From: Pleurocapsales cyanobacterium LEGE 10410
GTDB taxonomy: Bacteria; Cyanobacteriota; Cyanobacteriia; Cyanobacteriales; Xenococcaceae
Direction: 5' to 3'
DNA length: 37,088 nt
NCBI GenBank assembly: GCA_015207195.1
Contig: JADEXJ010000053.1
Span: 1 to 37,088 of the forward strand
Under the pieces are notes generated by a model. The model ran no database searches, had not been told where the DNA came from, and worked only from the letters and a program-made list of their open reading frames with translations. The position numbers and the translations under genes are program-made. Shown piece by piece: positions 19,225-28,602 of the stretch (position 1 is the stretch's first letter; each line of letters begins with the position of its first letter).

Positions 19225-19264
19225 CCTGCCATTTCGATTCGTCTCCCCATTCGAGGATGGCAGG
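19225..19264. repeat. Inverted repeat between cytM and petG
   Basis: CCTGCCAT (19225-19232) and ATGGCAGG (19257-19264) pair perfectly, with an inner CGA/TCG pair. The 14 bases at 19244-19257 match 12074-12087 exactly, which links this to the dispersed repeats elsewhere in the window. It lies in the 263-base divergent promoter region, about 100 bases from petG. Confidence 0.6.
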
Positions 19265-19363
19265 CTGAGTATTTCTGAGGATTATCTCAGACTTAATGAC
19301 AGCCATAGTGAAATTAGCGTAGGATATATCTTAGTTAAATAATTTGTTTTAAGGAGATAGACG

Positions 19364-19480
19364 GTGATAGAACCACTACTTTTGGGGATTGTGCTAGGTT
19401 TGATTTTCATTACTCTGGCTGGACTGTTTTTCGCAGCTTATATGCAATACAAGCGTGGCAATCAATTAGGCATTGATTGA
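19364..19480 (+). CDS. petG: Cytochrome b6f complex subunit PetG
   Basis: This is a one-helix subunit needed for assembly of the cytochrome b6f complex in thylakoids. The 38-codon frame encodes a start-methionine (GTG) followed by [19 protein letters not shown] and then [16 protein letters not shown]. This is the PetG sequence pattern, with a membrane helix at about 5-27 and a basic C-terminal tail. AAGGAG (19351-19356) is a strong ribosome-binding site 7 bases upstream of the GTG at 19364, which settles the start. It is divergent from cytM, and a strong hairpin terminator lies 50 bases past its stop. It is short enough to be missed by simple gene calls. Confidence 0.96.
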   Translation: MIEPLLLGIVLGLIFITLAGLFFAAYMQYKRGNQLGID

Positions 19481-19531
19481 GGCTAAAGTTTTATTGAAAT
19501 AATTAGCATTAGATATTTATTAAGATTTATT

Positions 19532-19569
19532 AAGGATAAGCAAACTAGATTAAGTTTCTTATCCTTTTT
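19532..19569 (+). terminator. Strong terminator between petG and tsaE
   Basis: AAGGATAAG (19532-19540) pairs perfectly with CTTATCCTT (19558-19566). Inside, AAACT pairs with AGTTT, leaving a 6-base loop and one bulged C. TTTTT follows on the + strand. On the - strand it is followed by a T-rich stretch, so it may also serve the convergent tsaE gene. Confidence 0.85.
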
Positions 19570-19593
19570 AATATATTTCATAGTTCACTCTGA

Positions 19594-20067
19594 TTAAGTA
19601 GCCTCAGGAAAACTATAGATAAACTTTAGATTATAGCTATCTTTTCCCTGCATCTTTAAGCAGGCTTGTCTTCCCTGAGAAAGAACAGCTAACTCAATTT
19701 CTAAATAGCTTGGAGGCTGAACAGGAAGACGTTGTGACCATTCGATCGCCGTAATTCCAGGAGCCACCTCAATACCTTCCCAATATATTTCGGGGTAAAG
19801 AGCATCAACCTGACTCGGTTCTAGGCGGTAGAGATCCAGGTGATATAGGGGCAGACGACCAGACAAATATTCGTTAATCAGAGTAAAGGTAGGACTGACT
19901 ATCGGTTCATCAATGTCGAGTCCTCGACCAATTCCCTGAACCAAAGTGGTTTTTCCCGCACCCAGATCGCCTTTAAGAAGTAGCGTACTACCTGGAGCAA
20001 GATGTTTACCAAGCAAATACCCCAGGTGATGAGTGTCTTGAATATTGGGTAAAAATATTGTTGTCAC
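19594..20067 (-). CDS. tsaE: tRNA threonylcarbamoyladenosine biosynthesis ATPase TsaE
   Basis: TsaE works with TsaD and TsaB to make the t6A modification at position 37 of ANN-decoding tRNAs. The 157-residue product has the P-loop GDLGAGKTT at about 33-41. It also has the family segment VSPTFTLINEY, a LYHLDLYRL strand, and a late AIEWSQRLP motif. The start is GTG at 20067 (MTTIFLPNIQDTHHLG) with no strong ribosome-binding site. It lies 82 bases after the end of ols on the same strand, so read-through from ols is possible. It converges with petG at a shared hairpin. Confidence 0.95.
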   Translation of the reverse strand: MTTIFLPNIQDTHHLGYLLGKHLAPGSTLLLKGDLGAGKTTLVQGIGRGLDIDEPIVSPTFTLINEYLSGRLPLYHLDLYRLEPSQVDALYPEIYWEGIEVAPGITAIEWSQRLPVQPPSYLEIELAVLSQGRQACLKMQGKDSYNLKFIYSFPEAT

Positions 20068-20149
20068 GGCGAATTTAATCTAAACATCAGTAGAGGCGTA
20101 TCGCAACACGCCCTTACACGATCTTTACCTTAAATGACAATTATCAGTT

Positions 20150-23100
20150 TTAAGGGATTAGTTTGTTAGTCAAGGCTACCGCACTACTAATAATTTTTGC
20201 CAACGCGGAAGGAGCTTCTAAAGGTAAATTATGACCGCCAGAAACTACTACCTTGGTGGCATTGGGCATAGCTTCCTGTTGTTTGTTGAGGTCTTCAAGC
20301 CGATTGAAGTTGCTCTTGTCCCCATAAACTAGAGTAATTGGCACTTTAATTTTCTTGAGCAGATTTAGATAGCGCGATCGCCCGATCCCATTTAAGCTAA
20401 TACCAGCCCTAGTCCGTAACAGAGGTTCCCAACGCCATCTCACTCCACCTTCACAGGGTTCGGTAATCCTTTCTGCTAACAACATTGCTAAAGAGAGAGA
20501 AAGAGCGGGAGTAGCTTTGCGCAGGCGTTCTGCTGCTGCCTCCACACTAGGGAATACTGGGTGTTCGGGGGGAGCAGCCATATAGTCAAGCTGGTTGGTC
20601 AAGCTGGTTGTTGGGTCTTCTTCTTCGCTGGCAGTAGGCAAAATCGTCTCTACTAAAACGATATTTTTGATTCTTTGGGGTCTAATAGTAGCAAAAACTG
20701 CTCCCAAGACCGACCCTAAGGAATGACCTACTAAGATAAAGGCTTTTCCTGCTAGGTTCTCAACAATCGCGTCGATATCGCCCAAAAAGTCAATTAGATT
20801 GTAAGAACCGCCCTTGCCTACGCGATCGCTTCTACCATGTCCTCGTAAGTCTGGGGCAATTACCCGATAGCCTTTTTGCGCCAGACGTATTGCTACTTCC
20901 GACCAGGCTGCGCCCTGTTCGAGGATACCGTGGAGACAGAGTACTAGCGGTCCTTCTTCTGGTCCCCAGGTACAGAGGCAAATTTTCAATCCTCTGATGT
21001 TGATTAAGGTTTCCTGCATCGGTAATGCCACCTCAGCCGTAGATTCTTGGGGAAGTTTGTACTTCAGCTGGCGGGCAAGCTGTTGCGTGTAGGTGCCAAG
21101 TCGAGTAGGGAGTTCAATTGCTCTCCAGGCTGATGCTAGCTGGGCATCGATCTTTTGATGATTGAGGAAATTAGGGTCGCCCAAAGACATTGCCTGGTTA
21201 TTGACACCATCGGTCATGCGATCGCCCTGATAGGGAGTTAATACCGCCTCATCAAAGGGAATCTCCAGAAACTCACAGATCTGGGTCATAACTGCTTGAG
21301 GTTTACTGACCAAATCTTCGTAATACACCAGCTGATAACGTTCGGGGTCGATTGACTGAGCAAAATCCAGGATATTCTGGTTGCTGTCGCGCCAAATTAG
21401 CTCTGCTAACTGATAGGGATTGGATTCCCCCGAACCAATTAGCTTATCCATCCGCATGCGCGCAAAAGATTCAATCACAGCATAAGGATGGCGCACTAAG
21501 TGGATATATTTAGCATTGCTAAACATAGTTTCCGCTTTAGCTAGGGTTTCCCTATTGCTGGCGTAGGTTGGGGATTTATCAACCAGCAGGCGATCGCCCG
21601 CTAGCTGTTGCAGCAGTTGGTAAACCTGAGCAACGGAAAGATCTTCGGCGATCAGACTCTCCACTAGCTTCTGGCTTTCCTTGGCATTAATTCCCTTGAG
21701 TGCCATCAAAGCTTTTTTTAGCCCTTCTCCCAGTTGGGAAACCCCCAGTTCCCGTTTACGCTCTGCCATAGTCTCAAAAGGCAGCAGGTGCAATTCTGGA
21801 GGAGAAGATAAACCAGGATGTCCTGCCAACATTACCCTCAGCAGAGTCGAACCCGAACGAGGACTAGAGAGAATAAAGGCAGCAGGAGGCAATTTATCCT
21901 TGACTGGTTTGAATTGGGTTCGATTTGTTTTAGGGCGAGTCCTAACTACATCGTGAGCTTTGTTGAATTCCGCTGCTAAATATTTTGCCAAGCTGTTTAT
22001 TTGAGGGTGTTCGTAAAATTCTCTGGGATAAAGAATCAACTGGAGATCGTTTTTCAACTGGTTGATTGCTTCCATCACCATTAACGAATCCATGCCCAGC
22101 TCTAGCAGGCTGTCATTGACTGCAAGATTGTCTGGCTCGATTTGCAGAATTTTGGCGATCGCCTGTTGCAGATATGTCACTAGATATTCTTTTCTTGCCG
22201 TTGGAGTAGCAAGTAACTCTTGAAAGATCTGGTTTTTGGAACGACGATTACTATCTTCTGAGGGTTCGACCAACTCAGCAAAATAATTAGCTTGCAGATA
22301 GGGATATTGGCTTAACTGCTGCCAGTCAGCAATCATCACCCCTACCTGGGTTAGCTCGGTAGTTAACAGTTGTTCTAGGGCAGTCAATCCCATCTGGGGG
22401 TCAATTAAATCGATCCCTTTGGATTTGAATCCTTGCTCTACTGCCATTCCGCTCTCGCCCCACGCTCCCCAATTGATGCTCAAAGCGGGTAGATTTTGGC
22501 TACGGCGATAACGGGCGATCGCATCTAATCCCGTATTAGCAACAGCATAGTTACTTTGTCCTGGTGAACCAATCAACGAAGCCACGGAGGAAAACAAGAC
22601 AAAAAAGTCGAGGTGAAGCTCTTGGGTTAAGTAATGTAAATTCCAAGCTCCCGTAACTTTGGGAGAAATTACCCCCTCAAACCTTTGCCAAGTTTGTCCT
22701 CGCAACAAACCATCATCTAATACCCCAGCAGTGTGAATTACCCCCTTGATTGAGGGATCGAACATCTGCCTAACGTCGTCGGGGTTGGCAACATCACCCT
22801 GAATCAGCTTAACTTTTACCCCAGTTGCCGACAATTCGCTGATTGTTTGACGCGAAGCTGCGCTGGGTTGACTTCTGCCCGTCAAAATCAGGTTCTTTGC
22901 CCCAAGGCTTACCAACCATCGAGCGGTTTTTAAACCTAATGAACCCCATCCCCCCGTGATCAGATAAGAGCTTTCTGGAGCAATTTCTAGGGCTTTGACT
23001 GAGTTAACTTTCGTCGCTTGCAGACGGGGAACATAAACTTTGCTATGGCGTAAAACCAACCGATCTTCCAAGCTGCGATGGTTGATTATTGCAGCTAAAC

Positions 23101-26100
23101 GCTCTGCTTCATCATCTTCAGGCTCAACTGCCAGATCGACAATCCCACCCCAATATTCAGGATGTTCGATCGCGATCGCGCTAGCCAATCCCCACAGACA
23201 GCTAGAAGCAACCGCACTGACATCAAGTTCGTCGTTTTCAATTTCCTGATTTCCTCTCGTAGCTAGCCAAATTGATGTAGTCAGGGAATCGTGACCCAAT
23301 GCCTGGATTAAATTTAAGACATTAGTACAGTGTTGTTGCTGATAGTGCTTGATTCCTGCAATCGTCAGTTCCGCTGGATTATCTAAACCCGTTAGATAAA
23401 TAATTCCCTGTATTTCTCCCTGCTGGGCAAAGATCTGAGTTAAATTGTCAACCTCAAAAGTGCAATCGTCCTTAACAATACAGTGTTGCTGCTGTTGTTC
23501 TAACTTGGCTGCTAGCTGTTTGCCTAAGCCGTAGCGATCGCTCAAGATTACCCAGGGTTTGTCATGTGGCTGGATTGGCTCTAATTTAGTGGTATTTAAC
23601 TGCCACTCTACGCGATAAAACTCAGGCTGCCCTTTACTGCTAGATAGTGCAGGCGGTTTGACTTGACTATCGCTCTTGGAGGCATTTAACCAATAACTTT
23701 GTCTCTGGAAAGGATAGGTAGGCAAAGCAACTTTGTGACCACCCCGTTCGACCCTGTGCCAGTCAATAGTTATCCCTCTGGCATACAAAGACCCTAAACT
23801 TTGTAAAACTTGTTGCCAATCTAATTTTTTGGGTCGTAAACTTGGCAACCAACAGCTATTAGGTTGATGCTCGTGTGCTGAAGCACGTCCCATGCCAATT
23901 AAAATTGGTTTTGAGCCAATTTCTAAAAAGATCTGAGATTCTTGTTGGAGGGTTTTCATACCGTCAGCAAAACGTACGGGAGCAACCACGTGATTTACCC
24001 AGTAGTTAGCAGTAGCAATTTGCTCCGTTGCTGTTTGTCCTGTAACGTTAGAAATCAATTTGATTTGAGGCTGATGATAGCTAATCGACTCCGCAACGGT
24101 CTTGAATTCGGGCAACATCGGATTCATCAACGGCGAGTGAAAAGCATGAGAAACCTCTAATTGTTTGCTTTTGATCCCTTGAACATCAAATTTACTAATT
24201 ACTTCCCGTACTATTTCTGTCATACCAGAGATTACCAGGCTTTGAGGACTATTGATAGCTGCGATCGCCACTGCCTCGCCAAAGGGTTCGATTAACGATC
24301 TGACAGTCGCTTCCTGAGCAAAAACGGCATACATTTCCCCTTCCTGGGTCAAACTCTGCATCAGTTTTCCTCTGGTAGCAACTAGTTTTAGACCATCGGC
24401 TAAACTAAACACTCCTGCCACCGTAGCTGCGACATATTCGCCAACGCTATGTCCAATCAAAGCTGCTGGTTTAATCCCCCAATCAAGCCACATCTGAGCT
24501 AAAGCGTACTCCACAGCAAAAATTGCTGGCTGAGTGTATGCAGTCTGGTGCAGCAAGGAACTGTCAGCCAAGGAGGGATCGGGATATAAAACTTCAACCA
24601 AAGGGCGATCTAGGTAAGGCTGAAGAATTTCGGCACACTGCTCGATCGCTCGTCGAAAAACGGCTTGGGTTTGATATAGTTGATAACCCATGTTGACATA
24701 CTGCGAACCCTGTCCCGTAAACAGAAAAGTAATTCGATGTTTGCTCTTGCTCTCACTCTCACGATAAATAATGCCAGGAGAACTTTTTCCTGCAACAAAT
24801 TCAGCTAGCCTGGTGCAAAGTTGAGCTGTTGTTTCCGCAGCGATCGCTAAACGAAGATTAAAATGAGTTCTACCAGTATTGCTGGTATGGCAAATATCCT
24901 TGAGGCTAACTGCTGGGTCACCTGCCAGATAATTTTGATAGCTTACTACTAGATCGGTTAGTGCAGCTTCGCTTTTTGCCGATAGAGTTAACAAGTGCCA
25001 GGGACGTTCGGATAAATCGTGGTTCTCCTCTGTCGGTTTGTCAGCTTCCCCATCTTTGATAATTACATGAGCATTGGTACCACCAAACCCAAAAGAGCTG
25101 ACTCCAGCATATCTCGGTTGTTGCGAACTCTGCCAAGGCTGTAGCTGTTGAGGAATTGCAATCTTTGTCTGCGATAGATCGATCAGAGGATTTAACTGTT
25201 TAAAGTGTAAATTTGGGGGAATAGCCTGGTGCTGGAGGCAAAGTACGGTTTTAATTAGTCCAGCAATTCCTGCTGCTGCTTCCAAATGTCCGATATTGGT
25301 TTTGAGGGAACCTAAATAGCAAACTTCCTCCCTTTGACCCAAAACTGCCTGGAGGGAATTGACCTCAATCGGATCTCCTAGAGATGTTCCCGTACCGTGG
25401 GATTCAATAAAGCTAAGTTCTGAAGGAGTAACCTGAGCATTAGCCAAAGCCTGACGGATTACCGCCTGTTGTGCCAATCCGCTGGGGGCAGTCAACCCAT
25501 TGCTACGTCCATCTTGAGCGATTGCCGATCCCTTGATTACTGCCAAAATGCAGTCACCATCCCGCCGAGCATCTGCCAAACGTTTGAGAATCACCACTCC
25601 ACAGCCTTCACCGCGCACATAACCATCAGCAGCAGCATCAAAGGTCTTGCAACGACCATCTTTAGCCATCATTCCCGCGAGGTCAAAAGTTTGGGTTAGT
25701 TCGGGGGACAAAATTAGATTCACCCCTCCAGCGATCGCCTGGTCACATTCTCCTGTTCTGAGACTTTGACTAGCTAGGTGTACTGCCACCAGAGAGGAAG
25801 AACAAGCGGTATCTACCGCCAGGGAAGGTCCCTTTAGGTCTAACAGATAGGAAATACGATTAGCAGCAATACTATGGGCATTTCCCGTGCCTACGTAGGC
25901 ATCGACATCCATGCCATAGTGCAGCCTTAACTGAGAATAATCACTACTGCTAATGCCGATAAATACACCAGTATTACTACCAGCCAACTCGGTATTAGCG
26001 ATCGCTGCGTTTTCCAAAGCCGACCAGCTAACCTCTAATAAGATTCTCTGCTGCGGATCGATATATTGAGCTTCGCGGGGGGTAATCCCAAAAAACTGCG

Positions 26101-28360
26101 AATCGAACTGGTCTACCCCGTCAATAAAGCCACCCCAGCTTGACTCCGACCAGCGATCGCTTTGAGTAATTGCGTCCCTGCCTTCCTGCAATAGCTGCCA
26201 AAATTTATCGGGGTTGTTGGCATCAGGAAAACGACATCCCATACCGATAATGGCAATATCCGACTGTTGATGGTTGATGTTTGATGGTCGATCTAGCTTG
26301 GTTGATGGTTGGTGATTGATGCTTGATTGACATAGATAGGCTGAAAGTTCCCTAATGTTGGGGTAATCGTAAACAACAGTAGGAGATAGTTTGCTCTCCA
26401 GCCAGTCTTCTAGATCCGCAGATAGACTAACAGCAGCTACTGAATTTAAGCCAAAACTGGCAAAGGGTTCGTTGATGTCTATTTCTGAGGCTGGTATACC
26501 CAAACGCTGCGCCAAATTTTCTACTAGCCAATTTTGGAGCTTGACTTGTTCAAATTCTGCATCAGTTAAGATCTTATTCTCTACCAGAGCTACCTTTGAG
26601 ATTGTTGCTGGCTTCTGCCCAGGGGAATAACCATTTGCTCCTACGGATTGAACATATTCTCCAACCCTAATCAAACTGCCATCTAAATATCCTGCTTTAC
26701 ACGCGTGACGCTGAATTTTACCGCTAGAGGTTTTAGGAATGCTGCCTGTTTTTAATAGAACTATGGCGTGGATTTGCAGCTCATGATTTTGAGCTACTGC
26801 GCGCTTAATCGCTTTCGTAACTTCCTCTACCTTGAGCTTACGCAAATATGTCCGCTTAATTTCGGTAGTAACAACCAGTTTTTCTGCTCCAGAAGCTTCT
26901 ACAGCAAACGCAGCGGTATTTCCCACCCTGATTGCTTCATGAGCAAAATCTACCGTCAGCTCGATGTCTTGGGGATAATAATTACGTCCCCTGATAATAA
27001 TTAGATCTTTTAAGCGTCCCGTAACAAATAATTCACCAGCCTGTAAAAAGCCCAGATCTCCCGTACGTAACCATCCTGCTTCTTGTGTATCGGCTAACAC
27101 AGCATCAAAGCTAGCGGTAGTTAGTTTGGGACGACCCCAATATCCCTGGGCTACACTGGGGCTTTTTACCCAAATTTCGCCGATTTCTCCATCCGAACAT
27201 TGAGCTAGAGTTTGAGGATCGGCAATAACCAGGCTTTGTCCAGGAGCATTGCGACCGCTACTAACCAGGGTAATTTTATTCCCTTCGTTACTCGGAGCAA
27301 CGGCGCGATTTTCTGCCAACTCTTTGCTGTCAAAACAAGCGGTAATCGGCTCGCTAAATCGATCTACTCCTGTAATCATCAGCGTAGATTCTGCCATGCC
27401 ATAGCAGGGATAGAAAGCCCGACGACGGAAACCGCATTCACGAAAATATTCACTAAAACGCTCGATGGTTTCTGCTCTGACTGGCTCTGCTCCAGAGACG
27501 GCTAGTTCCCAGCAGCTTAAATCGAGCTGGGACTTTTGTTCTGCGGTGATATTTTCTAGGCAAAGATCGTAGGCAAAGTTTGGACCTCCATTGACCACGG
27601 TTCTGTAGCGAGAAATTGCCTGTAGCCAGCGATAGGGACGCTGTAGAAAGGTCACAGGAGCCATCATGTAAACCGATAAGCCTACGTAGATCGGTTGAAC
27701 AATCGAGCCAATTAGTCCCATATCGTGATATGGAGGTAGCCAAGATAGAAAAGTATGATGTGGCTGGTTCCCAAAACAATGTTTAATGGTAGCGGAGTTA
27801 GCCATTAAATTTCCGTGGCTAACCATTACTCCCTTGGGCTTGCCCGTCGAACCACTGGTGTATTGTAAAAATGCCAGGCTATCTGTAGTAATCGCTGGAT
27901 GTTGCCAAGCATCAGCTAGATTTAGTTCAAAAGTATCGGTAGCGATAAATTTAATCTCGGCAGTATTGCCCTCGGCAAACTTACTTGCAACTTGCTCGCT
28001 GATTAATTCGGTCGTCAAGGCAAAATTTGCCCCCGCATCGGCAACGATCGCTCTCAAACGTTCAATCGAACGATTAGCGCGGGGTGGATAGACTGGAACA
28101 GCTACAACTCCAGCGTATAAACAACCTAAAAAAGCAGTAATAAAATCTAATCCTGGCTGATAGAGCAGTAATGCCCTTTGTCCTGTTGCCTGATGATTTT
28201 GTAATACGACGGCGATCGCCCTGGCTCTTCGATCGAGTTGTTGATAGGTCAGACTATCAATTTCAGTTTCACTATCGGCTAAAAAGGTAAACGCCCTCTT
28301 TTGGGATTGTTTACGCGCTTGTTGTTGTAATCGGTCTATCAGGGTTATGTGCTTGCTCAA
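20150..28360 (-). CDS. ols: Olefin synthase Ols (type I PKS, 1-alkene biosynthesis)
   Basis: This 2736-residue megasynthase should turn a fatty acid into a terminal alkene. An acyl-AMP ligase loads it, malonyl-CoA extends it, the ketone is reduced, the beta-hydroxyl is sulfated, and the thioesterase drives decarboxylation with sulfate loss. Domains are FAAL (about 1-575, TSGSTGKPKG near 170), ACP1 (Ser640), KS (Cys853, His988, His1025), and AT (Ser1305; HAFH at 1405-1408, malonyl type). KR follows (TGGWGSLG at 1802, LDD at 1881-1883, Tyr1938), then ACP2 (Ser2092), sulfotransferase (SPRSGST at 2166) and CurM-type thioesterase (Ser2547, Glu2571, His2710). The order and length match Ols of Synechococcus PCC 7002. 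ACP1 has GLNS where GLDS is usual. TTG at 28360 is chosen because GAGAGG lies 6 bases ahead. A GTG at 28384 would add 8 residues. Confidence 0.96.
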   Translation of the reverse strand: MSKHITLIDRLQQQARKQSQKRAFTFLADSETEIDSLTYQQLDRRARAIAVVLQNHQATGQRALLLYQPGLDFITAFLGCLYAGVVAVPVYPPRANRSIERLRAIVADAGANFALTTELISEQVASKFAEGNTAEIKFIATDTFELNLADAWQHPAITTDSLAFLQYTSGSTGKPKGVMVSHGNLMANSATIKHCFGNQPHHTFLSWLPPYHDMGLIGSIVQPIYVGLSVYMMAPVTFLQRPYRWLQAISRYRTVVNGGPNFAYDLCLENITAEQKSQLDLSCWELAVSGAEPVRAETIERFSEYFRECGFRRRAFYPCYGMAESTLMITGVDRFSEPITACFDSKELAENRAVAPSNEGNKITLVSSGRNAPGQSLVIADPQTLAQCSDGEIGEIWVKSPSVAQGYWGRPKLTTASFDAVLADTQEAGWLRTGDLGFLQAGELFVTGRLKDLIIIRGRNYYPQDIELTVDFAHEAIRVGNTAAFAVEASGAEKLVVTTEIKRTYLRKLKVEEVTKAIKRAVAQNHELQIHAIVLLKTGSIPKTSSGKIQRHACKAGYLDGSLIRVGEYVQSVGANGYSPGQKPATISKVALVENKILTDAEFEQVKLQNWLVENLAQRLGIPASEIDINEPFASFGLNSVAAVSLSADLEDWLESKLSPTVVYDYPNIRELSAYLCQSSINHQPSTKLDRPSNINHQQSDIAIIGMGCRFPDANNPDKFWQLLQEGRDAITQSDRWSESSWGGFIDGVDQFDSQFFGITPREAQYIDPQQRILLEVSWSALENAAIANTELAGSNTGVFIGISSSDYSQLRLHYGMDVDAYVGTGNAHSIAANRISYLLDLKGPSLAVDTACSSSLVAVHLASQSLRTGECDQAIAGGVNLILSPELTQTFDLAGMMAKDGRCKTFDAAADGYVRGEGCGVVILKRLADARRDGDCILAVIKGSAIAQDGRSNGLTAPSGLAQQAVIRQALANAQVTPSELSFIESHGTGTSLGDPIEVNSLQAVLGQREEVCYLGSLKTNIGHLEAAAGIAGLIKTVLCLQHQAIPPNLHFKQLNPLIDLSQTKIAIPQQLQPWQSSQQPRYAGVSSFGFGGTNAHVIIKDGEADKPTEENHDLSERPWHLLTLSAKSEAALTDLVVSYQNYLAGDPAVSLKDICHTSNTGRTHFNLRLAIAAETTAQLCTRLAEFVAGKSSPGIIYRESESKSKHRITFLFTGQGSQYVNMGYQLYQTQAVFRRAIEQCAEILQPYLDRPLVEVLYPDPSLADSSLLHQTAYTQPAIFAVEYALAQMWLDWGIKPAALIGHSVGEYVAATVAGVFSLADGLKLVATRGKLMQSLTQEGEMYAVFAQEATVRSLIEPFGEAVAIAAINSPQSLVISGMTEIVREVISKFDVQGIKSKQLEVSHAFHSPLMNPMLPEFKTVAESISYHQPQIKLISNVTGQTATEQIATANYWVNHVVAPVRFADGMKTLQQESQIFLEIGSKPILIGMGRASAHEHQPNSCWLPSLRPKKLDWQQVLQSLGSLYARGITIDWHRVERGGHKVALPTYPFQRQSYWLNASKSDSQVKPPALSSSKGQPEFYRVEWQLNTTKLEPIQPHDKPWVILSDRYGLGKQLAAKLEQQQQHCIVKDDCTFEVDNLTQIFAQQGEIQGIIYLTGLDNPAELTIAGIKHYQQQHCTNVLNLIQALGHDSLTTSIWLATRGNQEIENDELDVSAVASSCLWGLASAIAIEHPEYWGGIVDLAVEPEDDEAERLAAIINHRSLEDRLVLRHSKVYVPRLQATKVNSVKALEIAPESSYLITGGWGSLGLKTARWLVSLGAKNLILTGRSQPSAASRQTISELSATGVKVKLIQGDVANPDDVRQMFDPSIKGVIHTAGVLDDGLLRGQTWQRFEGVISPKVTGAWNLHYLTQELHLDFFVLFSSVASLIGSPGQSNYAVANTGLDAIARYRRSQNLPALSINWGAWGESGMAVEQGFKSKGIDLIDPQMGLTALEQLLTTELTQVGVMIADWQQLSQYPYLQANYFAELVEPSEDSNRRSKNQIFQELLATPTARKEYLVTYLQQAIAKILQIEPDNLAVNDSLLELGMDSLMVMEAINQLKNDLQLILYPREFYEHPQINSLAKYLAAEFNKAHDVVRTRPKTNRTQFKPVKDKLPPAAFILSSPRSGSTLLRVMLAGHPGLSSPPELHLLPFETMAERKRELGVSQLGEGLKKALMALKGINAKESQKLVESLIAEDLSVAQVYQLLQQLAGDRLLVDKSPTYASNRETLAKAETMFSNAKYIHLVRHPYAVIESFARMRMDKLIGSGESNPYQLAELIWRDSNQNILDFAQSIDPERYQLVYYEDLVSKPQAVMTQICEFLEIPFDEAVLTPYQGDRMTDGVNNQAMSLGDPNFLNHQKIDAQLASAWRAIELPTRLGTYTQQLARQLKYKLPQESTAEVALPMQETLINIRGLKICLCTWGPEEGPLVLCLHGILEQGAAWSEVAIRLAQKGYRVIAPDLRGHGRSDRVGKGGSYNLIDFLGDIDAIVENLAGKAFILVGHSLGSVLGAVFATIRPQRIKNIVLVETILPTASEEEDPTTSLTNQLDYMAAPPEHPVFPSVEAAAERLRKATPALSLSLAMLLAERITEPCEGGVRWRWEPLLRTRAGISLNGIGRSRYLNLLKKIKVPITLVYGDKSNFNRLEDLNKQQEAMPNATKVVVSGGHNLPLEAPSALAKIISSAVALTNKLIP

Positions 28361-28537
28361 TCGATTCCTCTCTTTGCCACCCACTAAGCTAGATATATTT
28401 ATCTAGCTTATCCAAAAGCGAGGTATGTTTGTTAATACTCGCTGATGAAATCAAGAAATAAATGTCTCAGACAAAGAATAACCGATAAAAGAGGAAAAAT
28501 ATAGTAAAGAGTCAAAAATCTTGCCAGTTAATCGCCA

Positions 28538-28572
28538 CAAAAAAACTCCCAGTATTTTTTAATACCAGGAGT
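28538..28572 (-). terminator. Terminator of the MscS-like gene
   Basis: Read on the - strand, ACTCCTGGTATT pairs with AATACTGGGAGT around a short A/T loop. The stem has five pairs, two mismatches and five pairs, and it is followed by seven T (about 28544-28538). It lies about 31 bases past the stop of the gene at 28603-30258, so that gene is probably transcribed separately from ols. The rest of 28361-28602 should contain the ols promoter, but no clear box is visible. Confidence 0.75.
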
Positions 28573-28602
28573 AATTTGATTAACGAAGATTAGTTTAGAG
28601 GG

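Noticed and set aside
20128-20155. Hairpin CCTTAAA/TTTAAGG at the ols stop codon as a terminator
   Set aside because: The stem is AT-rich and no T-tract follows on the - strand, so termination is not supported.
27453-27779. 108-codon frame inside ols in another frame
   Set aside because: It lies wholly within the FAAL domain, whose frame is unbroken and carries conserved motifs.
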